Assembly: GCA_963833375.1 (NCBI GenBank)
Contig: CAWHXR010000010.1
Coordinates: 804,257 to 868,256, forward strand
Reading direction: 5' to 3'
DNA from: DASUPK01 sp963833375
GTDB lineage: Bacteria; Actinomycetota; Thermoleophilia; Solirubrobacterales; 70-9
DNA: 64,000 bases
Shown: piece by piece, positions 42,453 through 50,999 of the stretch
Position numbering within the stretch: position 1 is the stretch's first letter
Layout of the letters: every line of letters starts with the position of its first letter
Program-made: the position numbers and the translations under genes
Notes under the pieces: generated by a model
Seen by the model: the letters and a program-made list of their open reading frames with translations, nothing else
What the model was told of the DNA's origin: nothing
Databases searched by the model: none

Positions 42453-43259
42453 CTACCGCTTGACCGTCACCCGCAGGAAGGTCGCCGGGATCGACGTGGC
42501 CTCATCGCTCGTGTTCTGTTCGTTGAACAGGGCCTCCAGCTCAGCCTGGAGGTCAGCCTCGCGGCCGTTGGCTGCTGCCGCCTCGAACGCGTTCATAGTC
42601 GGCGCGTAGTAGCTCCTGAACGCAGCCACCAGCTCCGACGGCGCACCGGGGTAGTCGAACGTGTAGGTGTCCCTCTCGAACGAGATCCGCTCCTCGGGGA
42701 CTCCGGCTTGCGTGAACCGCTCGATCACGTCGTCCTCCACGCCCCAGGTCATCGGGCTGACGAAGCCCTCCGGAGGCGGGGGCGAGTACGAGGAGCTGAT
42801 CCTCAGGATCTGGGCCACCAAGGTCGGGTCGTTCGGGATCCAGTTCCCCATCACGATCCGGCCACCGGGCTTGGTCACCCGGACCATCTCCTTGGCCACG
42901 TCGAACGGCTTGGGAGCGAACATCGCCCCGAAGATGCTGATCACAAGGTCGAAGCTCTCGTCATCGAGCTCATTCAGATCCGTTGCATCGCCCTCCTGGA
43001 ACCGGAGGTTGGTCAGGCCGAGGGCCTGGGCGCGTGCGTTGCCCGCTGCGACCAGGTTGCTGGCGATGTCGACACCCAGAACGTTCGCCCCCAGCTGAGC
43101 CGCCGGCACCGCGGTCGTCCCGTCGCCGCAAGCGAGGTCCAGCACCTGGAGTCCCTCGGTGATCCCCAAGTCCCCGACGAGCGCCTCGCCGCTCTCCCGC
43201 ATAGTCGCAGCGATCTGCGTGAAGTCGCCCTTCTCCCACAATGCCTTGTTCGCATTCAT
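42453..43259 (-). CDS. class I SAM-dependent methyltransferase
   Basis: The 268-residue protein has the SAM-binding motif I LDLACGDGTTAVPAA at about residue 40, VDIASNLVAAG (motif post I) and DLVISIFGAMFAPKPFDVAKEM followed by TKPGGRIVMGNW. This resembles the ubiquinone/menaquinone biosynthesis-type methyltransferases (UbiE-like), but related enzymes act on many small molecules. It is on the opposite strand to its neighbours and has its own promoter region of 283 bases shared with the next gene. Confidence 0.82.
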   Translation of the reverse strand: MNANKALWEKGDFTQIAATMRESGEALVGDLGITEGLQVLDLACGDGTTAVPAAQLGANVLGVDIASNLVAAGNARAQALGLTNLRFQEGDATDLNELDDESFDLVISIFGAMFAPKPFDVAKEMVRVTKPGGRIVMGNWIPNDPTLVAQILRISSSYSPPPPEGFVSPMTWGVEDDVIERFTQAGVPEERISFERDTYTFDYPGAPSELVAAFRSYYAPTMNAFEAAAANGREADLQAELEALFNEQNTSDEATSIPATFLRVTVKR

Positions 43260-43542
43260 CGCCCTTTTCCCATCCTCAGGTCCGAGTTGATTGGGTCCTG
43301 ATCCTATTGCGCACGCCCTATCGCTCGGGGAACCATCCCGGCTTCGTCGATCGAGGCCTGAGCGAAGTCCGCCTGGCCAACCCGGCTTCGTCCCGCGGGC
43401 CTCGACTCGCGACCCCAGTCATCTTTCAGCGGGGCGGCCGACGCCAAGGAAGGGTAATGCATGGCGGTTCGTGGCCGCAACGGAGCTTCGCTCTGGGGTA
43501 TGCACGGATGGCAGCCTCCGCCGCGGCGCATATCGTCGTCAC

Positions 43543-44745
43543 ATGCATGCGGAAGTTGTCGAGGCCGCGCCGCATCACGGCGGTTGGGTCGCTCCGGGCT
43601 TCGAGGAAGTGCGTGACGAGTTCGACCGCAACTTCGTGGAGCGCGGCGAGATCGGTGCTGCCGTCGCTGCGTACTGGCGTGGCGAGAAGGTGGTCGATCT
43701 GTGGGGTGGCCGCCGCACACCCAGCGGCCCCGCGCCGTGGAACGAGGACACGATGGTCGTCGTCAATTCGACGACCAAGGGCCTGGCGGCGATGACAATC
43801 GCCGTCGCGAACTCGCGCGGCTGGATCGACTACGACGCACCGGTTGCCGAGTACTGGCCCGAGTTCGCCCAGAACGGGAAAGGCGCGATCACCGTCCGCC
43901 AGCTCCTCAGTCACGAGGCGGGGTTGGTTTGGATCGACGAGCCGCTGCAGGCCGAGGACCTGAGGGACCTCGACTCAGTCTCTCGTGCGCTCGCAAAGCA
44001 GAAGCCGGCGTGGGAACCGGGAACGCGGCATGGGTATCACGCGATGACGATCGGGCTCTACATGCAGGAGCTGATCCGACACGTCGACCCGGCGCACCGC
44101 ACGCTCGGCCGGTTCTTCGCTGAGGAGATCGCGAGACCTCTGCAGATCGAGTTCTACATCGGGCTCCCGCCGGAGATTCCCGACAAGCGGCTCGCGCAGC
44201 TGAGGCTCTTCTCTCCCGGTCGTTCCATCCGAGCGCTGCCTTCGGTCCCTTGGGGGTATGTGATGCGGATCCTCTGGCCGTGGTCGCTGCTGCGAAAGTC
44301 GATGCTCTTCGCGGACCTCGACCCGAACGACCGCCGCTCGCTCGAGATCGAGATCCCGGCGGGCAACGGGGTGGGGACGGCGCGTGCGATCGCGCGGGCC
44401 TATTCGGCGTTCGCGGAAGGAGGGGCAGAGCTCGGCATCACTCCGGCGACGCTCGCGAGCCTCACGGCGGTCAACGATGTCGAGCGTTCGAGGGACGAGG
44501 TGATGGGTGTGCCCAGCTGGATGTCGCTTGGTTTCCTCCGACCGGGACCGCAGCTCGATTGGGGCTCGAGTCGGCGCGCCTTCGGCACTCCGGGCGCCGG
44601 TGGCTCGTTCGGATTCGCCGATCCCGACGCACGGCTCGGCTTCGCCTACGTGATGAACAACATGGACTACCACATGTTCGACGACCCGCGCGAGAAAGCA
44701 CTGCGCGACGCCGTGCACCGCTCCATCCGGCGGCTCTCCGGCTGA
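43543..44745 (+). CDS. serine hydrolase, beta-lactamase/EstB family
   Basis: The 400-residue protein fits the class C beta-lactamase-related esterases. The catalytic Ser and Lys are in VNSTTKGLAAM (SxxK, about residue 68), the Tyr motif is in GYHAMTIGLYMQEL (about 167), and a late GTPGAGGSFGFADP is near the third motif. No signal peptide is present, as in many EstB-type enzymes. I chose ATG 43543, since longer starts include low-complexity sequence. The ATG at 43547 is out of frame. Confidence 0.82.
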   Translation: MHAEVVEAAPHHGGWVAPGFEEVRDEFDRNFVERGEIGAAVAAYWRGEKVVDLWGGRRTPSGPAPWNEDTMVVVNSTTKGLAAMTIAVANSRGWIDYDAPVAEYWPEFAQNGKGAITVRQLLSHEAGLVWIDEPLQAEDLRDLDSVSRALAKQKPAWEPGTRHGYHAMTIGLYMQELIRHVDPAHRTLGRFFAEEIARPLQIEFYIGLPPEIPDKRLAQLRLFSPGRSIRALPSVPWGYVMRILWPWSLLRKSMLFADLDPNDRRSLEIEIPAGNGVGTARAIARAYSAFAEGGAELGITPATLASLTAVNDVERSRDEVMGVPSWMSLGFLRPGPQLDWGSSRRAFGTPGAGGSFGFADPDARLGFAYVMNNMDYHMFDDPREKALRDAVHRSIRRLSG

Positions 44746-44792
44746 AGCCGAGAGGCTCGGCTGAGCAGTGGGGCGGCTAGCCTTCCGGGACC

Positions 44793-45353
44793 TTGATAAG
44801 CACGAACCAGTTCAAGAATGGCGCCCACATCGAGGTCGACGGCACGATTTTCCGGATCGTCGAGTTCCAGCATGTGAAACCGGGCAAAGGCGGCGCCTTC
44901 GTGCGCTCGAAGCTCAAGCGGGTCGACGACGGGGCCGTGATCGACAAGACCTTCAAGGCCGGGGAGAAGTTCCGGCCGGTCCGCACCGAGACCCGCAAGA
45001 TGCAGTTCCTCTACGACTCGGGCGACGCGGCCGTCTTCATGGACAACCAGAGCTACGACCAGGTCGAGATCCCCAAGTCGATCGTGGGCGACGCGCTGAA
45101 GTGGGTGCCGCCGAACTCCGACGTCGATCTGCTGTTCGTGGACGAGCGCGCCGCCGGGGCTCAGCCGCCGAGCGCAGTGGACCTCGCCGTCACCCAGACG
45201 GATCCCGGCCTGAAGGGCGACACCGCCTCAGGCGGCGGCACCAAGCCGGCCACCCTCGAGACCGGCGTCGTCATCCAGGTGCCCCTCTTCATCGAGGAGG
45301 GCGAGCAAGTCCGGGTCGACACCCGCAGCGGCGAGTACGTCTCCCGCGCGTGA
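44793..45353 (+). CDS. efp: translation elongation factor P
   Basis: The 186-residue EF-P helps ribosomes through polyproline stretches. It starts at TTG 44793 (MISTNQFKNGAHIEVDG), a rare start, and has the KOW-like domain with GKGGAFVRSKLK carrying the Lys that is post-translationally modified in other bacteria. The second and third OB domains follow (VFMDNQSYDQVEIP, then VIQVPLFIEEGEQVRVDTRSG). It is the first gene of the efp-nusB unit, which is normally joined to pepQ. Confidence 0.95.
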   Translation: MISTNQFKNGAHIEVDGTIFRIVEFQHVKPGKGGAFVRSKLKRVDDGAVIDKTFKAGEKFRPVRTETRKMQFLYDSGDAAVFMDNQSYDQVEIPKSIVGDALKWVPPNSDVDLLFVDERAAGAQPPSAVDLAVTQTDPGLKGDTASGGGTKPATLETGVVIQVPLFIEEGEQVRVDTRSGEYVSRA

Positions 45354-45410
45354 TGCGAGGGTCAGGCGAGGGCGCTCCGCCAGGAGCGACCCGATTGATG
45401 CATGTGCGAT
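45353..45410. repeat. dispersed hairpin repeat, copy C
   Basis: This copy starts at the last base of the efp stop (TGATGCGAGG) and has CGCTCC GCCA GGAGCG as a hairpin. It also carries an extra GTCAGGCGAG insertion compared with the other copies. It sits in the 72-base efp-nusB gap. Confidence 0.75.
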
Positions 45411-45425
45411 CCCTAAGGTGAGGCC

Positions 45426-45806
45426 ATGAAGCGCTCGGATCAGCGAAGGGACGCGGTCTTCGCGCTCTACCAGCTCGAGGTGACCGGCCGTCCGCTCGAG
45501 GAGCTGCTCGAGGGGGCCAAGCCCTTCTCCCGCGAGCTGGCCGAGGACGTCGAGGCGAACCGCGCCGAGCTGGACGAGCTGATCGCCCGGCATTCGAAGG
45601 GCTGGGCGCTGGAGCGGATCGCTCCGCTCGAGCGAAGCATCATGCGCACGGCGCTCTTCGAGGCGCTCCACCGCGACGACATCCCGGTCGAGGTGGCGAT
45701 CGACGAGGCGGTGGAGCTGAGCAAGGAGTACTGCGGGGCGGACGCGCCGGGATTCGTCAACGGCATCCTCGGGGCGGCGCTGGCGGAGCGAGGCGCCGCC
45801 GGCTGA
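45426..45806 (+). CDS. nusB: transcription antitermination protein NusB
   Basis: The 126-residue all-helical protein binds boxA RNA with NusE to antiterminate rRNA operons. Typical features: MKRSDQRRDAVFALYQLEVTG at the N-terminus and IPVEVAIDEAVELSKEYCG then FVNGILGAAL at the C-terminus. It follows efp, as usual. Its stop overlaps the HAD gene by one base (TGATG). Confidence 0.94.
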   Translation: MKRSDQRRDAVFALYQLEVTGRPLEELLEGAKPFSRELAEDVEANRAELDELIARHSKGWALERIAPLERSIMRTALFEALHRDDIPVEVAIDEAVELSKEYCGADAPGFVNGILGAALAERGAAG

Positions 45807-46600
45807 TGTCGCCCGCTCTCGAGGGTGTGGAGGGCCTCCTCCTCGACCTCAGCGGGGTGATCTACGTGCAGGACGAGGCGGTTCCCGGCGCCGCCGAGGC
45901 GCTCGACCGCCTGCGGTCGGCCGGCGTCCCGATCCGGCTCGTCACCAACACGACAATGCGCCCGCGGCGCTCGATACTCGAGCGCCTGGAACGGCTCGGG
46001 ATCGAGGCCGATCCGGCCGAGCTGATCACGCCCGCCACGCTGGCGGCGAGCCGCTGCGCCAAGGCGGGCTACGAGTCGGTGTTGCTGGTCGTGCTCGACG
46101 AGCTTCGTGAGGACCTCGAGGGGCTTGGGAAGAAGGGCGACAGCGTCGACGCGGTGATCGTCGGCGACCTGGGGGAGCACTGGGACTACGAAATCCTCAA
46201 CGGTGCGTTCCGTCACCTGATGGACGGCGCCGCCCTGATCGCGCTGCAGAAGAATCGCTACTGGGAGACAGCCGAGGGGCTCTCGCTCGACGCGGGGCCG
46301 TTCGTGGCGGCGCTCGAGTACGCAACGGGCCGCGAGGCCGAGGTGGTGGGAAAGCCGTCGCCGGCCTTCTTCGAGTTGGCCCTGGGCGAGCTCGGGGTGT
46401 CGGCCGCCCGGGCGGCGATGGTCGGCGACGACGTCGAGGCCGACGTCGGCGGGGCGATGGATGCGGGCCTTGCTGGCGTCCTCGTTCGCACCGGGAAGTA
46501 CAGGGAGGACCTGGTCCGCGATTCCGGGATCGAGCCCACGGCCACCGTTGACTCGTTCGCCGACGTGCCCGAGCTGGTCGGGCGCGCACAGACTGCGTAG
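45806..46600 (+). CDS. LHPP-like HAD-family phosphatase
   Basis: A 264-residue HAD-IIA enzyme. Motif I is LLDLSGVIYV, where the usual second Asp is Ser (DxSG instead of DxDG), the variation seen in LHPP-like pyrophosphatases. LVTNTTMRP (motif II), VGKPSPAFF with Lys (motif III) and MVGDDVEADVGGA (motif IV) are present. LHPP hydrolyses phospholysine, phosphohistidine and pyrophosphate in animals; the bacterial substrate is unknown. Confidence 0.78.
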   Translation: MSPALEGVEGLLLDLSGVIYVQDEAVPGAAEALDRLRSAGVPIRLVTNTTMRPRRSILERLERLGIEADPAELITPATLAASRCAKAGYESVLLVVLDELREDLEGLGKKGDSVDAVIVGDLGEHWDYEILNGAFRHLMDGAALIALQKNRYWETAEGLSLDAGPFVAALEYATGREAEVVGKPSPAFFELALGELGVSAARAAMVGDDVEADVGGAMDAGLAGVLVRTGKYREDLVRDSGIEPTATVDSFADVPELVGRAQTA

Positions 46601-46641
46601 AAACCCGACGGCGGGCGGAACGCTCGCTAGCATCGCGGCCG

Positions 46642-46845
46642 ATGGAAGCCGAATCGATCGGCGGTGGCGTGGAGGATCTCGAGCGCATCACCGCGAGGCT
46701 GGAGCAGCTCGCCACTCAGCTCGAGGGGGATGTGGACGACGACCATGCCGCCGAGCTCGTCCGCGAGGCCTCTGAGCTCGCTTCCCAGGCGGGCCGCGCG
46801 GTCGAGGGCGCCCTGCGCGGCACCTCCGGCTCCGCCGGGGGCTGA
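46642..46845 (+). CDS. XseB-like small coiled-coil protein
   Basis: A 67-residue acidic, helical protein (VEDLERITARLEQLATQLEGDVDDDHAAELVRE, cut here for length) with the two-helix pattern of exodeoxyribonuclease VII small subunit, but weak sequence agreement. The order xseB-ispA-dxs is known in other bacteria and supports it. No XseA gene is visible in the window. If XseB is wrong, it is a small helical protein of unknown role. Confidence 0.4.
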   Translation: MEAESIGGGVEDLERITARLEQLATQLEGDVDDDHAAELVREASELASQAGRAVEGALRGTSGSAGG

Positions 46846-46853
46846 CGCGCCAG

Positions 46854-47750
46854 GTGAGCGAGTACCCCGATGACCTTCGGGAGATGGTCGACCGCTGCCT
46901 CGATCAGCTCCGCTTCTCGGACGCGGCCGCGACCACCGGGCTCGACGAGGCGATGCGCTACTCGCTGCTCGCCGGCGGCAAGCGGATCCGACCGGTCCTC
47001 GCGCTCGCGACGGCCCGCGCGATCGGGCTGGACCCCGAGCGGGTGCTTCCCGCCGCCGCGGCCATCGAGCTGATCCACACGTACTCGCTGATCCACGACG
47101 ACCTGCCCGCGATGGACGACGACGAGCTGCGCCGGGGGATGCCGACCTCCCACGTCAAGTTCGGGGAGAACGTCGCCATCCTCGCGGGTGACGGCCTCTT
47201 CGCCGAGGCGATGCGCCTCTTCAGCGAGCGGCAGGAGGGGGAGCCGGCGGCCGTGCTCGCGGCTCTGCGCGAGCTCACCTCCGCCACCGGCGTCGGCGGG
47301 ATGGTCGGGGGCCAGTACGTCGACGTCACCGAGTTCGAGCAGGGAGGGGTGGGGGAGGGCGGTCGCATCGACCCCGATCGCCTGCGCGAGATGCACTCGC
47401 TGAAGACGGGACGGCTGATCGCCGCGAGCGTGAGCGTCGTATTGAGGCTGGGTGAGATCCCCGAAGGTGAGACAATCCCCTATCGCCGTTTCGCCGATGA
47501 GCTCGGAGTGCTGTTCCAGATCGTCGACGACATCCTCGACGTGACGGGATCGGACGAGGAGCTCGGCAAGCCGAGCGGCAGCGATGAGAGGCACGGCAAG
47601 CTCACATACGTGAGCGCTTATGGCCTTGAGAGGGCCCGCGAGCTAGCCTCTGAGTCGCACCGCAAGTCCCGGGATGCGCTCGCCGAGGCGGACGCGAAAA
47701 CTGACGACCTGGCCCGGATCACCGACTTCATCCACACCCGACACACCTGA
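46854..47750 (+). CDS. ispA: polyprenyl (farnesyl/geranylgeranyl) diphosphate synthase
   Basis: The 298-residue trans-prenyltransferase has the first aspartate-rich motif HDDLPAMDDDELRRG (about residue 82), the second FQIVDDILDVTG (about 223) and the isoprenoid-binding GGKRIRPVL near residue 42. The DDx4D spacing is the bacterial type. Chain length cannot be fixed from sequence; farnesyl or geranylgeranyl is likely. It overlaps dxs by one base, so the two are coupled. Confidence 0.92.
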   Translation: MSEYPDDLREMVDRCLDQLRFSDAAATTGLDEAMRYSLLAGGKRIRPVLALATARAIGLDPERVLPAAAAIELIHTYSLIHDDLPAMDDDELRRGMPTSHVKFGENVAILAGDGLFAEAMRLFSERQEGEPAAVLAALRELTSATGVGGMVGGQYVDVTEFEQGGVGEGGRIDPDRLREMHSLKTGRLIAASVSVVLRLGEIPEGETIPYRRFADELGVLFQIVDDILDVTGSDEELGKPSGSDERHGKLTYVSAYGLERARELASESHRKSRDALAEADAKTDDLARITDFIHTRHT

Positions 47751-49798
47751 TGGCCGAGGACTCAAACGACCACAAGCAGGAACGGCGGCTGCTCGATTCG
47801 GTCGACTCGCCGGCCGACCTGACCGCTCTCTCCGACGAGCAGCTCCAGCAGCTGGCGCAGGAGGTCCGCGAGCTGATCATCGACGTGATCGGCGAGATCG
47901 GCGGCCACTTCGGGGCGAATCTCGGCACCTGCGAGCTGGCCGTCGCGCTGCACAGCCTGCTGGACTCGCCGAAGGACAAGGTCCTCTGGGACGTCGGCCA
48001 CCAGGCCTATCCCCACAAGGTGCTGACCGGCCGCAAGGATCGCCTTGGCACCATCCGGCAGTACGAGGGGCTCGCCCCCTTCTGCTCGGTGTTCGAGTCC
48101 GAGCACGACATCATGGGCGCCGGGCACGCCTCCACCTCGATCGGCTACGCCGTCGGACTGAAGGAGGCGATGCTCAAGGGGATCGGCGAGGACGGCAAGG
48201 TCGTCGCGGTGATCGGCGACGGCGCGCTCACCGGAGGGGTCGCCTACGAGGCCCTGCACCACGCCGGTGGGCTGCAGACGCCGATGGTGATCGTGCTCAA
48301 CGACAACGGGATGTCGATCTCACCCAACGTCGGCGCGATCTCGCGGTACTTCCAGCGGGTCCGCCTGAACCCGCGCCTCTACCAGGCCCGCTCCAGCACG
48401 GAGGAGCGCCTCACGCAGCTGCCCCTCGGCCTCGGCCGCCGCATCGAGCGGCTGGGCCCCGAGGTGAAGGCGGCAATCAAGGCCTACTGGGCGCCGGGCC
48501 TCTTCTTCGAGGAACTCGACCTTGCCTACATGGGCGTGATCGACGGCCACGACGTCGCCGCCCTGCGCCGCGCCCTCCGGCAGGCGCTCGAGGCTGACCG
48601 GCCGGTCGTCGTCCACATCCACACGGTCAAGGGCAAGGGCTTCGAGCCCGCCGAGGAGGGCGGCCTCGAGGGCATGGAGAAGTGGCACGCGGCGAAGCCG
48701 GGCTCCATCGTCGACCGCCGGCCCGCACCAACGGCGGCCACAACAACCGCCGCCGAGTCAACGAAGCCGGTCCCGGTGAGCGAGTCGGACTCGCCCGAGA
48801 GGATCGAGAAGCTCGAGAAGCCGCCGCCCAAGGCGCCTCCCCAGTACACGGCGGTCTTCGCGGACGCGCTCGTCGAGGAGGCGAAGCGCGACAAGCGGGT
48901 GATCGGGATCACCGCCGCGATGGCAGGTGGCACCGGTCTCAACAAGCTCTGCGAGGAGCTGCCGGACCAGTACTACGACGTCGGCATCGCCGAGCAGGAC
49001 GCGGTGCTGTTCGCCTCGGGGCTGGCCATCCAGGGGGCCAAGCCAGTCTGCGCGATCTACTCGACCTTCCTCCAGCGCGCCTTCGACCAGCTCGTCCATG
49101 ACGTCTGCCTGCAGAAGCTGAACGTGGTCTTCGCAATGGACCGGGCGGGGCTGGTCGGAGACGACGGCCCGACGCACCACGGCGCCTTCGACGTCTCCTA
49201 CTTCCGCGAGCTGCCCAACGTCGTCGTGATGGCGCCGCGGGATGAGGCGATGCTCGTCCACATGCTTCGCACGGCGCTCGCCTATGACGACGGACCGATC
49301 GCCTTCCGCTATCCGCGCGGCGCCGCCGAGGGCGCGCCGATGCCGGACTCCCCCAAGGAGATCGAGATCGGCAACGGCGAGCTGCTGCTGCCGGGCGAGA
49401 GGGTGGCGCTGCTGGGCTACGGCTACGGCGTCCAGGTCGGCCTGCGCGCCGCCGAGATCCTGCGAGAGAACGGGCTCGAGCCCACGGTCGCCGACGGGCG
49501 CTTCGCCAAGCCGCTCGACGGCGAGCTGATCGAGAAGCTCGCCGCGGATCACGACCTGCTCGTGACGATCGAGGAAAACGTCCTGGCCGGCGGCTTCGGC
49601 TCGGGGGTGCTCGAGCATGTCGAGGACGCCTTCGCCGGCGGTTCCGAGCGGGCCCGTGTGCTGCGGGTCGGCCTCCCTGACCGCTACGTCGCGCACGGCA
49701 AGCCGGCGTTGCTCCGCGAGGAGGTCGGCTTCACCGGCGAGGCCGTCGCCGAGCGTGTGCTCGCCGCTCTGGGCACCCGCGAGACCGTTCTCGGCTAG
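47750..49798 (+). CDS. dxs: 1-deoxy-D-xylulose-5-phosphate synthase
   Basis: The 682-residue enzyme makes DXP from pyruvate and glyceraldehyde-3-phosphate for the MEP pathway. The thiamine-diphosphate motif VIGDGALTGGVAYEAL with LNDNGMSI is at about residues 160-190, the pyrimidine domain with AEQDAVLFASG is at about 411, and the C-terminal transketolase domain follows. A Thr/Pro-rich linker (about residues 324-365) makes it about 40 residues longer than usual. It normally precedes tlyA; here 11.7 kb of other genes follow. Confidence 0.96.
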   Translation: MAEDSNDHKQERRLLDSVDSPADLTALSDEQLQQLAQEVRELIIDVIGEIGGHFGANLGTCELAVALHSLLDSPKDKVLWDVGHQAYPHKVLTGRKDRLGTIRQYEGLAPFCSVFESEHDIMGAGHASTSIGYAVGLKEAMLKGIGEDGKVVAVIGDGALTGGVAYEALHHAGGLQTPMVIVLNDNGMSISPNVGAISRYFQRVRLNPRLYQARSSTEERLTQLPLGLGRRIERLGPEVKAAIKAYWAPGLFFEELDLAYMGVIDGHDVAALRRALRQALEADRPVVVHIHTVKGKGFEPAEEGGLEGMEKWHAAKPGSIVDRRPAPTAATTTAAESTKPVPVSESDSPERIEKLEKPPPKAPPQYTAVFADALVEEAKRDKRVIGITAAMAGGTGLNKLCEELPDQYYDVGIAEQDAVLFASGLAIQGAKPVCAIYSTFLQRAFDQLVHDVCLQKLNVVFAMDRAGLVGDDGPTHHGAFDVSYFRELPNVVVMAPRDEAMLVHMLRTALAYDDGPIAFRYPRGAAEGAPMPDSPKEIEIGNGELLLPGERVALLGYGYGVQVGLRAAEILRENGLEPTVADGRFAKPLDGELIEKLAADHDLLVTIEENVLAGGFGSGVLEHVEDAFAGGSERARVLRVGLPDRYVAHGKPALLREEVGFTGEAVAERVLAALGTRETVLG

Positions 49799-49941
49799 GC
49801 CGATTCGAGACCCGGGCGGGCGGGTATAGCCCGACCGTCGGCGAGAGCTCTTGCACAGCGCGCCGCGTAGGGGGAGCAGGGCAGGTGGCCGGTGATCCCG
49901 GTGCCCCGTGATCCCAACGCCCTGTGGAGAGGAGCTCTCGC

Positions 49942-50136
49942 ATGACCTATCTCAGCTGTCCGAGTTGCGGGCTGACGATGTTCGATCGCAACCCGCTGGC
50001 ATCGCCACGGAACTGCCCACGCTGCGCCCGCCGGCGGGCCGCGTCGATCGAGCTCCAACGGATCCCGAAGCTACGCGGTGGCGCGGCCGCCTCGGTGCTC
50101 GGGGAGCAGCCGGCGCAGGCCGTCGAGTCCCGCTAG
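49942..50136 (+). CDS. small zinc-ribbon protein
   Basis: A 64-residue protein with two CxxC pairs (CPSCGLTMFDRN and PRNCPRCARR), a zinc-ribbon arrangement, then a basic tail. Close relatives with a TYLSCPSCGLTMFDRNPLAS-type start occur widely in actinobacteria; function is unknown. GGAGAGGAG precedes the ATG. Its last 66 bases overlap the gene on the minus strand. Confidence 0.7.
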   Translation: MTYLSCPSCGLTMFDRNPLASPRNCPRCARRRAASIELQRIPKLRGGAAASVLGEQPAQAVESR

Positions 50137-50820
50137 CAGCCGCGGCGCCAGCGCGATCGCCGAGATGTCGAAGAGCACGTAGATGCTGGCGATCCCGCTC
50201 GGCGGGTTGCCGGTCGGCAGCGGGGTATGGGGGGCCGTCGTGGCCCAGTGCCAGGCGCCGATCGAGGTGCCGTAGAGCTCGAGGAAGGCGACGACCAGAA
50301 AGATGCCCGCGTAGAGGGTCGACGCGCGGCCCTGCCGCAGCACGTAGACGAGAAGTGCGCCGGTGAGGGCCCCGAGAGCGTCGGTGCGGTCGAGGATCAC
50401 CAGCCCGGCCGCCCCCCAGGCGGCGACGATCGCGATCACGGCGGCGACGAAGGCCTGGGGATGGCGCCGCACGGGATCCGACTGGCTGATCCGGAGGCCC
50501 GCGAGGTAGACCAGCCCATGCCCCGGGGGCACGAACGCCGGCAGGTTGTCGAGGCGGTAGGTGTACGCGCCGAGGACGATCGAGCCGAGCACCTCGGCGC
50601 AGCTCGCCACCAGCACGACGAGCAGCACCCGGGCCCGGTCCTCCCGCCCGAGAGAGACGCAGGAGGCGACCAGGATCAGCCAGGTGGCCGCGCCGAGCAG
50701 GATCTGTTGGTCGGCGTTCGCGAAGTGATCGAGCGCCAGGAAGCCGGCGATCACGCAGAGCACCATCGCCGCGAAGGGCAGCGGCGCGGACGGTGCGAGC
50801 TCTGTGTCTCGTCTGCCCAT
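50071..50820 (-). CDS. polytopic membrane protein of unknown function
   Basis: The 249-residue protein has about eight transmembrane helices, with HGLVYLAGLRISQSD and YGTSIGAWHWA as visible conserved-looking loops. It resembles uncharacterised carotenoid-biosynthesis-type or DUF2878-like membrane proteins, but I would not name it. The 3' end overlaps the zinc-ribbon gene. Confidence 0.6.
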   Translation of the reverse strand: MGRRDTELAPSAPLPFAAMVLCVIAGFLALDHFANADQQILLGAATWLILVASCVSLGREDRARVLLVVLVASCAEVLGSIVLGAYTYRLDNLPAFVPPGHGLVYLAGLRISQSDPVRRHPQAFVAAVIAIVAAWGAAGLVILDRTDALGALTGALLVYVLRQGRASTLYAGIFLVVAFLELYGTSIGAWHWATTAPHTPLPTGNPPSGIASIYVLFDISAIALAPRLLAGLDGLRRLLPEHRGGRATA

Positions 50821-50999
50821 GTCATCAGCGGCGTCCCGCCGCTCGCCCCGGTCTTTCGCGGGCCGGCTGCGATTGGATCATCCTCGCGGGGCAGCTGTCA
50901 AATGCGAAACTGCGGGCTCCGCTATCGGGAGATCGCGGAGGAGAATTCGGATGCCGCGACGAACTCCTTGATGCCGCCCGAGGCTCAGCCTGCGCACGG

